Below, piece by piece: positions 44,692 to 54,477 of a stretch of 64,000 nt of DNA. Under the pieces are notes generated by a model. That model made no database searches, was not told where the DNA came from, and was given only the letters and a program-made list of their open reading frames with translations. This DNA is from an uncultured Clostridium sp. (lineage in GTDB: Bacteria > Bacillota > Clostridia > Clostridiales > Clostridiaceae), in contig UQFE01000007.1 in NCBI GenBank assembly GCA_900540255.1, positions 1 to 64,000 on the forward strand, in the 5' to 3' direction. A program made the translations under genes and the position numbers. The first letter of the stretch is position 1, and the number at the start of each line of letters is the position of its first letter.

Positions 44692-45231
44692 TTAGTTTTC
44701 TATCTTACAATATGGCTTAAAATATGATTTTGGATAACCACATAATGGACATTTTTGTGGTGCTTCAGCCCCTTCATATATATATCCACAGTTCATACAT
44801 ACCCATTTTGAATCTTTTGTTCCCTTGAATATAGTTTCTTTATCTAACTTATCATATAATTCTTTAAATCTCTTTGCATGCTCTTCCTCGACTTCTCTTA
44901 ACTCTTTAAAAAAATCTGCAATTTCTTTAAATCCCTCTTGTCTTGCTTCCTCTTCAAACTTTAAATAAGCATCCTTAAATTCAGATGTTTCACCATAAAT
45001 TGAATCAACTAAATTTTCTTTTGTATTACAAATAAGATTCAAATAATCATTACATACCTTTCTTGCATGAGCTAATTCATTTCCCGCTGTAACATCAAAT
45101 ATACTTGCAATCCATTGATATCCTTCCTTTTTAGCCTTTTCTGCATATAAAGTATATTTATTTCTTGCCCTACTTTCTCCTAAAAAGGTTCTATATAAGT
45201 TCTTTTCAGTTTTACTTCCTTTTAAGTCCAT
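44692..45231 (-). CDS. rubrerythrin
   Basis: This di-iron peroxidase protects anaerobes from hydrogen peroxide. The 179 residues have the ferritin-like four-helix domain (about 1-140; ESRARNKY, GNELAHARK, EEEHAKRF provide iron-binding Glu and His) and a C-terminal rubredoxin domain with CMNCG and CPLCG. The order is classical, not the reverse type. It is the first gene of a three-gene unit with two unknowns. Confidence 0.93.
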   Translation of the reverse strand: MDLKGSKTEKNLYRTFLGESRARNKYTLYAEKAKKEGYQWIASIFDVTAGNELAHARKVCNDYLNLICNTKENLVDSIYGETSEFKDAYLKFEEEARQEGFKEIADFFKELREVEEEHAKRFKELYDKLDKETIFKGTKDSKWVCMNCGYIYEGAEAPQKCPLCGYPKSYFKPYCKIEN

Positions 45232-45282
45232 TATTTTCTCCCTAAAAAATATTCCTTATACTAAATTATTCAAAACATATAA

Positions 45283-45339
45283 AAATGATGAATTAAATTT
45301 GATTGTGAAATTTAACAATCAAACTTAAATTCATCATTT
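45283..45339 (-). terminator. terminator of the prkA-yhbH-spoVR operon
   Basis: A near-perfect stem of about 24 bp (AAATGATGAATT... / ...AATTCATCATTT) lies 13 bases after the spoVR stop, with T-rich bases following on the minus strand. Confidence 0.85.
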
Positions 45340-45351
45340 CTTTAAATAATA

Positions 45352-46722
45352 TTAATTTACTGTAACCCTTCTATCATTATCACATACTATTTCTACACTT
45401 CTACCTTCCTTAGTTTTAGTATGCAACACTACTTTATGTCCCCAAAGATCAAATAAATATTTAATTGTTTCTTTTGCATAAAGTAATTCTAATTCTCTTC
45501 CATCAAATACATGCTCTAATGTTAAAGTTCCATCTCTCTTATTTAAATCAGTAATTCTTATATAAGGTATAGAACCTGCTCCACATGAAGTAGCCATAGT
45601 ATCCCTAATACTCTTCCATCCTTGTTCATCAGATACTTCATCAACAACAAATTCAAAGCTTTTCTTTGCATATTGAAATAATCCTAACTCTTCACATAGT
45701 TGTTGTGTCAAATATTTACGTAAAAAAGAATTATCCCTTTCAATATACCTAACTTCAAAAATCTTATCTCTTCCATATCTCTTTTCTATATCCTCAAATA
45801 CCTTGAATCCAACATAATATGGATTTAATCCACCTACAGCTGGAGCAATTACATCATTATGCCGCTTGATAAATTCAAGATGTAAATCCTGTGGTAAATC
45901 TAAGCTTTTTAATATATTGTAGTGACAATAGCTAGCCCAACCTTCATTCATTATTTTAGTTTCAATTTGAGGAATAAAATATTGAGTTTCTCGTCTAACT
46001 ATTTTAAGTACTGACTTTTCCCATTCCTCTAAAGAACCATACTTTATAATAAACCCAATTATATCATCACATGGTTCTATTGGAGTCTTGCTTAAATCAG
46101 GTAAATTTATAGTTTCATCACTATTTAACTCATCTCTTTTTTCAATTTTTCTATTATATTCTTCAATTAAACTCTTTTTAATTTCCTCATCACTTAATTC
46201 CTTAACTCCAACAACCCTTGGAATTTGATATCTTAGTGCATGAGCTGCATCAAGTATTTTTTCTACCTTTTCATAGCCTATGCTTGGCTCATTTATATAT
46301 CCCCTTATTATATCAGCATCTAGTTTAAACATTTCTATAGTATAAGAGGCTTTTGTTCCCTCCCTAAATAGCCTATTGTTTTTAAAGAAATCATTATGCC
46401 CATATACATGTGCCATAGTTAATATTTGTAATAATAGTGTGTTTTCATTCATTAAATAAGCTAATGCTGGATTTGAGTTTATTACCATTTCATAAGGTAA
46501 TCCAGTTAAATTTAATGAATATAATGTTTTATTTTTTTCATATGATTTACCATAACTCCAATGAGGATATTTTGATGGCATTCCAACATATGCTTCATAA
46601 GCTAGCATTTCATTAAATCCTATTATTTCAAATTCTTGAGGATAATAATCAAGACCAAACTCCTTAGCCTTTTTTTCAATTTTCACATTCCATTCTTCTA
46701 ATTCTTTTAATGTGTACTCCAT
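45352..46722 (-). CDS. spoVR: SpoVR-family sporulation protein
   Basis: This 456-residue protein of the SpoVR family is linked in Bacillus to cortex formation; its biochemistry is unknown. Family features are the N-terminal ARRYG-like EIIGFNEMLAYEAYVGMPSKYPHW segment (about 27-50), MAHVYGHNDFF with conserved His residues (about 103-113) and NEGWASYCHY (about 263-272). Its ATG overlaps the yhbH stop codon (TAATG), so translation is coupled. It is the third gene of prkA-yhbH-spoVR. Confidence 0.93.
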   Translation of the reverse strand: MEYTLKELEEWNVKIEKKAKEFGLDYYPQEFEIIGFNEMLAYEAYVGMPSKYPHWSYGKSYEKNKTLYSLNLTGLPYEMVINSNPALAYLMNENTLLLQILTMAHVYGHNDFFKNNRLFREGTKASYTIEMFKLDADIIRGYINEPSIGYEKVEKILDAAHALRYQIPRVVGVKELSDEEIKKSLIEEYNRKIEKRDELNSDETINLPDLSKTPIEPCDDIIGFIIKYGSLEEWEKSVLKIVRRETQYFIPQIETKIMNEGWASYCHYNILKSLDLPQDLHLEFIKRHNDVIAPAVGGLNPYYVGFKVFEDIEKRYGRDKIFEVRYIERDNSFLRKYLTQQLCEELGLFQYAKKSFEFVVDEVSDEQGWKSIRDTMATSCGAGSIPYIRITDLNKRDGTLTLEHVFDGRELELLYAKETIKYLFDLWGHKVVLHTKTKEGRSVEIVCDNDRRVTVN

Positions 46723-47897
46723 TATTCATCCTCCTTTAACTCCTTGCTAAGCATTAACTTAAGAGCATCCCATAAATTTTTCTTTTCCTTAACAATAACA
46801 GATACAAACTTTTTATCTACTATTTCCTTATTAAACCTATAATACATAGTTGTTGAATAAGTTGATGGTAAAAGTTCAGCATATCCAAACATATTGCTTA
46901 TTTCACAAAGGTTTTTAACTGACTCAATTGCCTTTTCATTATCTTCAGACCAGTTATCACCATCACTAGCATATATAGGATATATATTCCAAACTTCTGG
47001 TGAATACCTTTCTTTAATTAACTTTAATGCTAAATTTAAACCACTTGATATATATGTTCCTCCAGATTCTGCTTTATGGAAAAATTCATACTCATTAACT
47101 TGCTTTGCAACTGTTGTGTGAGAAATAAATTCAAAAGCAATATTGTTATATTTTCTTTTTATAAAAGTAGCTAATACAAAGAAAAAAGACCTTGCTAAAT
47201 ATTTTTTAGTACTATCCATTGATCCTGATACATCCATTATAAAAATCATAACAGCATTACTTTCTTTTTTAGGTTTTGTCTTAACTCTATAATATCTAAT
47301 ATCATCTTCTCTAAATGGAAATCTATCTAATTCTGTATCTAACCCAGCCTCCCTCAATGCCCTTATTTTTCCTTGCTTACGTGCTGTTTTAGCCATAACA
47401 GTCTTTTTCTTTGCAAGTCTTGGATTTATTCCATGCCTTTGATATCCTCTTTTTCTACTTGCACTTTCACTAATAATTTCAGAATATTTCTTTTTATCTA
47501 AATTAGGCAAGTCTAAATCTTCAACTATATAATCCATTAATTCCTCTAAGGTAATTTCTGTTTCATATATATCATCACCTTCAGAATTGCCTGCACCCTT
47601 ATTTCCTTTTTTACCACTTGATTCAGAAGAGCCTAGTTTGTCACCGCGCTTTTCTTCACCCGTACCAGTAGCAACCCCCTTATTGTTACTTCCAAATACA
47701 AATTGATATTCTTTTATTCCCCTAATTGGAATTTTAAATTTCTTATTTTTAGTTTCACCAACTATACTTTCTTCTGAAAGTATGTCCCCTAAATTTTCTT
47801 TAATAGACTTTTCTACTAACTGCCTATGCCTTCTTCTATCTTCTATACTTCTATCATGCTCAACTGTATTTGTTGTATTATCTCTAAATATAGCCAT
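46722..47897 (-). CDS. yhbH: YhbH/DUF444-family sporulation protein
   Basis: This is a 391-residue cytoplasmic protein with a von Willebrand A-like domain (about 210-385) showing the metal-site start [10 protein letters not shown]. The N-terminal half is basic and Gly-rich. Members always accompany PrkA and SpoVR and are required for normal sporulation or stationary-phase stress. I use the ATG at 47897, preceded by GGAAGGA; a GTG at 47915 would overlap the prkA end. It sits five bases after prkA. Confidence 0.92.
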   Translation of the reverse strand: MAIFRDNTTNTVEHDRSIEDRRRHRQLVEKSIKENLGDILSEESIVGETKNKKFKIPIRGIKEYQFVFGSNNKGVATGTGEEKRGDKLGSSESSGKKGNKGAGNSEGDDIYETEITLEELMDYIVEDLDLPNLDKKKYSEIISESASRKRGYQRHGINPRLAKKKTVMAKTARKQGKIRALREAGLDTELDRFPFREDDIRYYRVKTKPKKESNAVMIFIMDVSGSMDSTKKYLARSFFFVLATFIKRKYNNIAFEFISHTTVAKQVNEYEFFHKAESGGTYISSGLNLALKLIKERYSPEVWNIYPIYASDGDNWSEDNEKAIESVKNLCEISNMFGYAELLPSTYSTTMYYRFNKEIVDKKFVSVIVKEKKNLWDALKLMLSKELKEDE

Positions 47898-47902
47898 CCT
47901 TA

Positions 47903-49825
47903 TCAATCCTTCCACAAGTTGTTTGCTGCATATTTAAGAATTACATCACAACAATGTTGACAATATCCATTCCTTTTCATTTCTTCTACCATTGCATTAT
48001 ATTTTTCAGTTTGTTCCTTATCTCTAACCCTTGATTTAGTAACTATTCTAGACAAATCTCTAACTGATGCTATAAGTTTCTTTTCTATAGCTTCCTTTAA
48101 TGGTTCATAAGATTTATAATCTATCTTAGCTCCATTTCTAACTAAATAGAACATATATGAAGTAACATCTGCCCTAAATCCTTTACTAGATGCTTCTGAT
48201 ACCCCTATTTGCTCTTCTATACTTCTCATAAATTCTTCATCTGGATTTAATTCTTCACCTGTTTGAGCATCTTTTATTCTTGTTTTATTTACAAAGGCTT
48301 CTGCATTATCTATATAATTATTAAATAAACTTTCTGCTTGTTCCTTAAATGAATGAATAAATGCCTTTGTAATTTCTTTCTCTAGGATCTTATTGTACTC
48401 CTTACGAATTGTATCTTGAATAAATCCTAAATACTTCTTCTTATCATCAGCTGATATATCTAAATCCTTAACAGACTTAATAATACTTTCCATTATACTT
48501 AATGGATTAATGCAATCAAATTCAGAATTAGAAAGCGCATTATCAATTGCCTTAATTATAAATCTAGTACTTATTCCCTTCATTCCTTCATAAGGTCCTG
48601 CCTCTTCTCTAAGCTCTATAATATCAATTTTCTTAGTTGTTCCTTTTTCAACTAAATCTTCACCATTATAAATTTTAAGCTTAGTCATAGGATCAACCTT
48701 AGCTGATGGTGTTAATCTTGATAATATTGCAAACATAGCTGCAACTTCAATTGTATGTGGTGCAATATGTGCCCTAAAATTACTCTTTTTCAAAATCTTT
48801 TCATAAATTTTAATTTCCTCTTCAAGCTCTAAACAATAAGGCACTTCAACTTTAACAATTCTATCTAATATTGCTTCATTTGTATGATCTGATTTAAACT
48901 TATTCCATTCAGCTTCATTTGAATGAGCTATTATAATACCATCAAAATAAATCATTGATCCTTTACCTGGTGATGGTATAGATTTTTCCTGAGTAGCAGT
49001 TATTATTGTGTGCAAATATTCAACATCATTTTTAAACACTTCAATAAATTCAACTAATCCTCTATTTCCAACATTAAATGCCCCATTTAATGAAAATATT
49101 CTTGGGTCATCTTCTGGATACATATCCATTTTAGAAATATCTATGGAACCAGTTAATATTGATGTATCTTGATTATTAGGATCAACTGGTGGAACAACTC
49201 CAATTCCCTTTCTTGATCTTATTGAAAAACCTTTTCTTTCAACTGGGAAATTTTCATATTCTCCATTAAATTCATGAAGTAATCTATACTTACATACTGG
49301 ACATAAGTCACCTTCTATTTGTGCTCCTAGCATTTTATTAAATTCATCCCTTAAATGATTAGGAACTAAATGTAAAGGTTCTTCATGCATGGGACAACCT
49401 TTGATTGAATATATAGGTTCACAATGAACCAATGCACTTTTTAATGATTCAACTAAAGAAGATTTACCTGCACCAACTGGTCCTACTAAGTATAATACTT
49501 GTCTTGATTCCTCACCTTTCATAGAAGCAGAATGTAGATAATTAACTATTTTCATTATAACCTTGTCTATTCCAAAGAAATCATCTTTAAAATATCCATA
49601 TTCTCTAATAGTTTCATTTCCATATATCTTTCTTATTCTTGGATTTTCATCAGCCTTTAATACCTCTACTCCCTTACTCATAATAAAATCATATAATCTT
49701 TTATGAGAAAGCTTAGCAACATCTGGATTTTGTTTTACTATCTCTAAGTAATCTAAAAAAGTTCCTTCGAATTTTTCACTATTTCTATTTTCCCTGTCTG
49801 TAATTATAAAGTCCTTGAAGTTCAT
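47903..49825 (-). CDS. prkA: PrkA serine protein kinase / AAA+ protein
   Basis: This 640-residue protein has an N-terminal AAA+ domain (about 70-390) with the Walker A motif [12 protein letters not shown] (about 111-122). The C-terminal PrkA domain carries kinase-like features. Homologues in Bacillus work early in sporulation and in stress response, and some have been described as an AAA+ protease. It is the first gene of the prkA-yhbH-spoVR operon. No clear sigma-factor promoter could be read upstream. Confidence 0.94.
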   Translation of the reverse strand: MNFKDFIITDRENRNSEKFEGTFLDYLEIVKQNPDVAKLSHKRLYDFIMSKGVEVLKADENPRIRKIYGNETIREYGYFKDDFFGIDKVIMKIVNYLHSASMKGEESRQVLYLVGPVGAGKSSLVESLKSALVHCEPIYSIKGCPMHEEPLHLVPNHLRDEFNKMLGAQIEGDLCPVCKYRLLHEFNGEYENFPVERKGFSIRSRKGIGVVPPVDPNNQDTSILTGSIDISKMDMYPEDDPRIFSLNGAFNVGNRGLVEFIEVFKNDVEYLHTIITATQEKSIPSPGKGSMIYFDGIIIAHSNEAEWNKFKSDHTNEAILDRIVKVEVPYCLELEEEIKIYEKILKKSNFRAHIAPHTIEVAAMFAILSRLTPSAKVDPMTKLKIYNGEDLVEKGTTKKIDIIELREEAGPYEGMKGISTRFIIKAIDNALSNSEFDCINPLSIMESIIKSVKDLDISADDKKKYLGFIQDTIRKEYNKILEKEITKAFIHSFKEQAESLFNNYIDNAEAFVNKTRIKDAQTGEELNPDEEFMRSIEEQIGVSEASSKGFRADVTSYMFYLVRNGAKIDYKSYEPLKEAIEKKLIASVRDLSRIVTKSRVRDKEQTEKYNAMVEEMKRNGYCQHCCDVILKYAANNLWKD

Positions 49826-49962
49826 ATACTCATCCCTCCCCTTAATCTAATATATTATTGTTTCAAATGGTTATATTCCTATTTTTTATTTACTTTTCTC
49901 TATATTTTATAATTTTTATTTTACAATTATTATTAATAATCCCTAATTTATTATTTTTATTT

Positions 49963-50024
49963 AATGAAACTCCTCCTTCCTTTTAGTGAGATGAATAAAT
50001 TCATCTTACCAAATTAAAATTTGG
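49963..50024. repeat. solitary relative of repeat family C
   Basis: ATGAAACTCCTCCTTCCTTT, then a hairpin GATGAATAAATTCATC, then CCAAATTAAAATTTGG match the order of the family C unit at 32693. The middle hairpin has a different sequence but the same position. It lies upstream of prkA and downstream of recQ. Confidence 0.65.
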
Positions 50025-50035
50025 ATATTTACTTA

Positions 50036-50075
50036 ATTAAAAAGCTCATGTAAATCCTTATTGATTACATGAGCT
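50036..50075 (-). terminator. terminator of the recQ-like gene
   Basis: The stem AGCTCATGTAA / TTACATGAGCT with a T-run on the minus strand lies just after the helicase stop codon. Confidence 0.85.
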
Positions 50076-50083
50076 CTTATCTT

Positions 50084-51841
50084 TTAATCTTCTTTCAATA
50101 ACTCTATTAATTTTTCTCCATATTTTTTAAATTTCTTTTCTCCCATACCTCTAATTTCTAATAATTCTTCTTCATTTTGTGGAAGCTTATTACATAATTC
50201 AATTAATGTTGCATCAGAAAAAATAATATATGGTTTTACACCTTCTTGAATTGCTACATCTCTTCTCCATAATTTCAATTTATTAAACAGCATATTATTA
50301 AGTACTTTTTCCTCATTATCTGCTTCTAATTTTAAAACTACCTTTAAGTCTGATTTTAATATTTTATATGATTTTTCATTAAGTTGAAGCATAGAATATG
50401 TTCCTTGCCTTAAACTTACATAACCATATTCAATTAACACTTTTATAAAGTCCCTTATAAACTTGCTACTATAATCTTTCATAATACCATATGTACTTAA
50501 TTGATTTAATTTATCATTTATTATTTTAGGACCTACCATGCCCCTAAGAACATCTATTAAAACTGAAATACCATATCTTTCTTTTGCTCTATATACACAT
50601 GACAACACCTTTTGTGCTTCTATTGTATAATCTCTTAGCTCATCATTACTTAAACAATTGCTACAATTAGTACAATATTCTCTAATATTTTGCTCTCCAA
50701 AATACCTAAGTATAAATGCTCTTAAACATTCTTTAGTTTCACAAAAATCTATCATTTGCTGAAGCTTTTTTATTTCAATTTCCTTTCTATTTAATTGCAC
50801 TGTAGTATAAATTAAATATTCTAATGTTCTTATATCTGCTCTATTAAAAAACAAATAGCATTTTGCTGACAATCCGTCTCTCCCAGCTCTTCCTATTTCT
50901 TGATAATAACCTTCTATATTTTTAGGAATTGTAAAATGAATTATATATCTAATATTAGATTTATCTATCCCCATTCCAAATGCATTTGTTGCAATCATTA
51001 CATTTGAATTTTCATTTAAAAATTCATCTTGATAAAATTCCTTTTCACTATCCTTTAAGCCTCCATGATATTTTAATACATCATATCCTAAATCCTTTAA
51101 ATAATAATATAATCCATCTACTTCTTTTCGTGTAGCACAATATATTATTCCTGATTCACCTTCTCGTTCTCGTATAATATCTTTTACTAATTCTAACTTA
51201 TCTTCTTCAATATACAATTTAATTTCTAAATTTTCTCTATCAAAACTTCCTATACATATGTAAGGATTTCTTAACTTTAAAAGATTAATTACATCCTTTC
51301 TTACAACTTCAGTTGCTGTTGCAGTAAATGCAGTTACTACTGGTCTTATTCTTAAATTATCTATAAATTCAGCTATTAAACCATAACTTTTTCTAAAATC
51401 ATGCCCCCACATTGATACACAATGTGCTTCATCTATTGCTATTTGACTTATATTAAGAAGTCTTAATTTACGTTTAAAAAATTCATTTTCTAATTTTTCA
51501 GGAGCTATATATAAAAGTTTTACTTCACCTTTTTTACAAAGCTCAATAATTTCATCACTTACCTCTAATTTTTGAGTACTATTTATATATTGTGCATTTA
51601 TTCCATTTGAATTTAAATTATCTACCTGATCCTTCATTAAAGAAATTAATGGTGAAATAACTATTGTAATACCGTTAAACATTAGTGCTGGTATTTGATA
51701 ACAAATTGACTTTCCTGCTCCTGTAGGCAAAATACAAAAACTATCTCTTCCTCTTAAAATATTGCTTATAATTTCATATTGTCCTTTTCTAAATGAATTA
51801 TAACCATAATATTTATTAAGTATTTCAAAAATTTTATTCAT
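50084..51841 (-). CDS. recQ: RecQ-family ATP-dependent DNA helicase
   Basis: This 3'-5' helicase of DNA repair has 585 residues. Helicase motif I is TGAGKS (40-45), motif II DEAHCVSMWGHDFR, motif III TAFTATAT and motif VI QEIGRAGRDG. A zinc-binding domain with CTNCSNCL follows. The C-terminal HRDC-like part (about 510-585) ends LLEIRGMGEKKFKKYG. The N-terminal order and length fit the bacterial RecQ subfamily well. It is a single-gene unit. Confidence 0.93.
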   Translation of the reverse strand: MNKIFEILNKYYGYNSFRKGQYEIISNILRGRDSFCILPTGAGKSICYQIPALMFNGITIVISPLISLMKDQVDNLNSNGINAQYINSTQKLEVSDEIIELCKKGEVKLLYIAPEKLENEFFKRKLRLLNISQIAIDEAHCVSMWGHDFRKSYGLIAEFIDNLRIRPVVTAFTATATEVVRKDVINLLKLRNPYICIGSFDRENLEIKLYIEEDKLELVKDIIREREGESGIIYCATRKEVDGLYYYLKDLGYDVLKYHGGLKDSEKEFYQDEFLNENSNVMIATNAFGMGIDKSNIRYIIHFTIPKNIEGYYQEIGRAGRDGLSAKCYLFFNRADIRTLEYLIYTTVQLNRKEIEIKKLQQMIDFCETKECLRAFILRYFGEQNIREYCTNCSNCLSNDELRDYTIEAQKVLSCVYRAKERYGISVLIDVLRGMVGPKIINDKLNQLSTYGIMKDYSSKFIRDFIKVLIEYGYVSLRQGTYSMLQLNEKSYKILKSDLKVVLKLEADNEEKVLNNMLFNKLKLWRRDVAIQEGVKPYIIFSDATLIELCNKLPQNEEELLEIRGMGEKKFKKYGEKLIELLKED

Positions 51842-51972
51842 ATTTTTTCACCATCTTTCTATTATCATATTAATTAAATATTACCACTTTTTTAAGTTTT
51901 CTAAAAATATTTTTTATTTTTTCATTTTTATATTGACATAATTATAAAATAGTAATATAATAATTTTTGCCT

Positions 51973-52059
51973 GCTGAAGTGGCGGAACAGGCAGACGCAC
52001 AGGACTTAAAATCCTGCGGTAGCGATACCGTACCGGTTCGATTCCGGTCTTCAGCACCA
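51973..52059 (+). tRNA. tRNA-Leu (anticodon TAA)
   Basis: The acceptor stem GCTGAAG pairs with CTTCAGC. The anticodon stem-loop CAGGACT-TAA-AATCCTG reads UUA. A long variable arm CGGTAGCGATACCG (class II) and GGTTCGATTCC in the T arm follow. The 3' CCA is encoded (52057-52059). Any open reading frame through this region is spurious. Confidence 0.97.
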
Positions 52060-52061
52060 AA

Positions 52062-52096
52062 AAGACTGTATTTAAATACAGTCTTTTGTTTTTTTA
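52062..52096 (+). terminator. terminator of the tRNA-Leu gene
   Basis: AAGACTGTATTT is followed directly by AAATACAGTCTT and a T-run, three bases after the tRNA CCA end. Confidence 0.88.
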
Positions 52097-52148
52097 TTCA
52101 CATAATAATTTATTTATTATCTCCCTTCATATATTACATAAAAAGTAT

Positions 52149-52187
52149 AAAAAGTTATGAAACATTTAAATTCCATAACTTTTTTTC
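52149..52187 (-). terminator. terminator of the PHP-domain gene
   Basis: The stem AAAAAGTTATG / CATAACTTTTT lies directly after the stop codon, followed on the minus strand by a weak T-rich stretch. Confidence 0.75.
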
Positions 52188-52189
52188 AA

Positions 52190-53026
52190 TTACAATAATT
52201 TATTTATATTTAATATTTCACTGTCTTTATTTATAGCACCTATATAATATTCTATCCCCTTACTTACTGCTCCAAAATCTCCATGCCCATCTGAGCCAGC
52301 TGTTATTATTAAATTATTATCTTTGCAGAACTCTAAACAAGTATTAGTCATTAAATCTGAATTTGCAGGGTAATAACATTCAACTCCATCAATTCCTAAA
52401 TTCTTTAATATTTCTAATTTTTCTAATATCTCTTCTTTATTTTTGTTACTATAATAATTACAAGGATGTGCTAAAACTACATATCCATTAGCATCATGTA
52501 CTGTATTACAAACTTCTCCTACACTTGGAAAAGCAAATTTTTCATGTCCACAATCATATTTTCCATAAAATTTCACTCCATCAAATAAGCCTTCTGTAAT
52601 TTTTCTATCATGCAAATAATGGATTCCCTTCCATCCACCTTTTCTTCTTTCATATTCATATGAATTATAATCTTCTAATGATATACCTTCATAATCATTT
52701 TCCATTCTTCTAATAAGTTCTATACTAGTTTCTAATAATTGCTCTTTTGCATGATTAATTAATTTAAATAACTTTTCATTGTCTTCAAACTTATATGCTA
52801 AAAGATGAACTAAATGACCTTCAAATATAGAATCTATTTCAACACCTCTTATTGCAATAATTCCTGCCTTTTCAGCTTCTACCTTTAATTCCTCATATGA
52901 ATCCAATACATCATGATCTGTTATTGCTATAATACCTAAGTTTTTTCTTTTTGCATCTTCTACAACTTCTTTAGGCGACATAGTTCCATCTGAATAATAT
53001 GTGTGTATATGTAAATCTACTAACAT
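52190..53026 (-). CDS. PHP-domain phosphoesterase (TrpH/YciV-like)
   Basis: This 278-residue metal-dependent phosphoesterase has the PHP motifs DLHIHTYYSDGT (3-14), ITDHDVLDS (about 36-44), RGVEID, LAHPCNYY (about 189-196) and GSDGHGD near the C-terminus. Relatives remove phosphate from 3',5'-bisphosphonucleotides or RNA 5' ends, so nucleotide or RNA turnover is likely. The precise substrate cannot be read. Confidence 0.87.
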   Translation of the reverse strand: MLVDLHIHTYYSDGTMSPKEVVEDAKRKNLGIIAITDHDVLDSYEELKVEAEKAGIIAIRGVEIDSIFEGHLVHLLAYKFEDNEKLFKLINHAKEQLLETSIELIRRMENDYEGISLEDYNSYEYERRKGGWKGIHYLHDRKITEGLFDGVKFYGKYDCGHEKFAFPSVGEVCNTVHDANGYVVLAHPCNYYSNKNKEEILEKLEILKNLGIDGVECYYPANSDLMTNTCLEFCKDNNLIITAGSDGHGDFGAVSKGIEYYIGAINKDSEILNINKLL

Positions 53027-53130
53027 TTTACTCCTCCTTAAAAATATAATTTACTTTTATATTTTACATCAACACTAAAATTTTTCATAACTATTTTAAA
53101 TTTATGTTACTTCTTTGATATATCATATTT

Positions 53131-53185
53131 TTTTGTTTTCATTCTTATAATTTTAGGGTATAATAACCAATGGAGAATAAATTGA
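53131..53185 (+). promoter_or_regulatory. fba promoter
   Basis: The -10 TATAAT near 53158-53163 is preceded at 17 bases by TTTTCA as the -35 (near 53135-53140). A leader of about 95 bases precedes the aldolase ATG, whose site is GGAGG. Confidence 0.6.
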
Positions 53186-53262
53186 TATATCTATTTGTTA
53201 ATTTTATAACATTGTATTTTTTATTTCTCCATTAATAAATATAAATATACGGAGGTATTGCC

Positions 53263-54126
53263 ATGTTAGTTTCAGCTAAAGAAATGTTAAACAAAGCAAG
53301 AGAAGGAAAATATGCTGTTGGTCAATTCAACATCAATAACTTAGAATGGACAAAAGCTATTTTATTAACTGCTCAAGAAAACAACTCACCAGTAATCTTA
53401 GGAGTATCTGAAGGTGCTGGAAAATATATGTGTGGATACAAGACAATCGTTGGAATGGTTAACGGTATGTTAGAAGAGTTAAACATCACTGTACCAGTTG
53501 CTCTACACTTAGACCACGGTAGCTATGAAGGATGCTACAAAGCTATGGAAGCTGGATTCTCATCAGTTATGTTTGATGGATCTCACTATCCAATAGCTGA
53601 AAACATTGAAAAAACTACTGAATTAGTTAAAGTTACTTCTGAAAAGGGATTATCTTTAGAAGCAGAAGTTGGTTCAATCGGTGGAGAAGAAGACGGAGTT
53701 GTTGGTAAAGGTGAAGTTGCTGATGCTCAAGAATGTAAATCAATTGCTGATTTAGGAGTTACTATGTTAGCTGCTGGTATCGGAAACATCCACGGAAAAT
53801 ACCCTTCAAACTGGCAAGGACTTGCTTTTGATGCTTTAGAAGAAATCAACCAAGCTTGTGGAAACATGCCATTAGTATTACACGGAGGAACTGGAATCCC
53901 TGAAGATATGATTAAGAAAGCTATCTCTTTAGGAGTTTCTAAAATCAACGTTAACACTGAATGTCAATTAGCATTCCAAGAAGCTACAAGAGCTTACATC
54001 GAAGCTGGAAAAGACTTAGAAGGAAAAGGATTTGACCCAAGAAAATTATTAAATCCTGGATTCGAAGCAATCAAAGCTACAGTTAAAGAAAAAATGGAAT
54101 TATTCGGATCAATCAACAAAGCTTAA
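53263..54126 (+). CDS. fba: fructose-bisphosphate aldolase, class II
   Basis: This zinc-dependent aldolase splits fructose-1,6-bisphosphate. The 287 residues show His82-Leu-Asp84-His85 (catalytic Asp and zinc His), DGSHYP, the zinc ligand Glu region EAEVGSIGG (about 133-141), the zinc His in NIHGKYP (about 178) and LHGGTGIP (about 207-214). Its C-ending codons (AAC, ATC, GGA) mark a highly expressed gene. It completes the glycolysis genes of the window but stands apart from the gap operon. Confidence 0.97.
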   Translation: MLVSAKEMLNKAREGKYAVGQFNINNLEWTKAILLTAQENNSPVILGVSEGAGKYMCGYKTIVGMVNGMLEELNITVPVALHLDHGSYEGCYKAMEAGFSSVMFDGSHYPIAENIEKTTELVKVTSEKGLSLEAEVGSIGGEEDGVVGKGEVADAQECKSIADLGVTMLAAGIGNIHGKYPSNWQGLAFDALEEINQACGNMPLVLHGGTGIPEDMIKKAISLGVSKINVNTECQLAFQEATRAYIEAGKDLEGKGFDPRKLLNPGFEAIKATVKEKMELFGSINKA

Positions 54127-54140
54127 TTCCTTTTAATATA

Positions 54141-54168
54141 AAAAGAGCACAAAAGTGCTCTTTTTATT
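54141..54168 (+). terminator. terminator of fba
   Basis: The stem AAAAGAGCAC / GTGCTCTTTTT with a short loop lies 14 bases after the aldolase stop codon. Confidence 0.88.
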
Positions 54169-54169
54169 T

Positions 54170-54283
54170 AGTTACAAGTTACAAGTTAAAGTATAAATTC
54201 AGCCTAAGCTGAATTTAAGAATATATTCTTAGAAATTCACTAAGGAATTTTATCCTCAACTTATCACTTTCCATTTGTCACTA
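54170..54283. repeat. repeat family B, copy 5
   Basis: AGTTACAAGTTACAAGTTAAAG is followed by the hairpin AATTCAGC-CTAA-GCTGAATT, a linker, a weaker GAAATTC..GGAATTTT hairpin and CTCAACTTATCACTTTCC. The hairpins are in inverted order like copy 1. It lies just after the fba terminator. The 140 bases after it are AT-rich with nothing recognised. Confidence 0.75.
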
Positions 54284-54428
54284 TGAAAAAATGCTACTAA
54301 AGTTTTTTCATTTTACTCACTCCTTACATAATCTCTTAAAATAATTTATACCCCTCTTTAAATCATATAACATTTTGAATTAATATATTTAAATTATGTT
54401 AAAAATAACTTACTAAATTGTAATAAAT

Positions 54429-54474
54429 AAAGAAGTTCTAATTCATATATCTCATATGAATTAGAACTTCTTTT
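54429..54474 (-). terminator. terminator of the ThiM-like gene
   Basis: AAGAAGTTCTAATTCATAT / ATATGAATTAGAACTTCTT forms a strong stem with an AT-rich loop directly after the stop codon. Confidence 0.85.
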
Positions 54475-54477
54475 TAT

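Noticed and set aside
51967..52236. An 89-codon open frame starting in the tRNA region
   Set aside because: It reads through tRNA-Leu and its terminator, so it is a chance frame.
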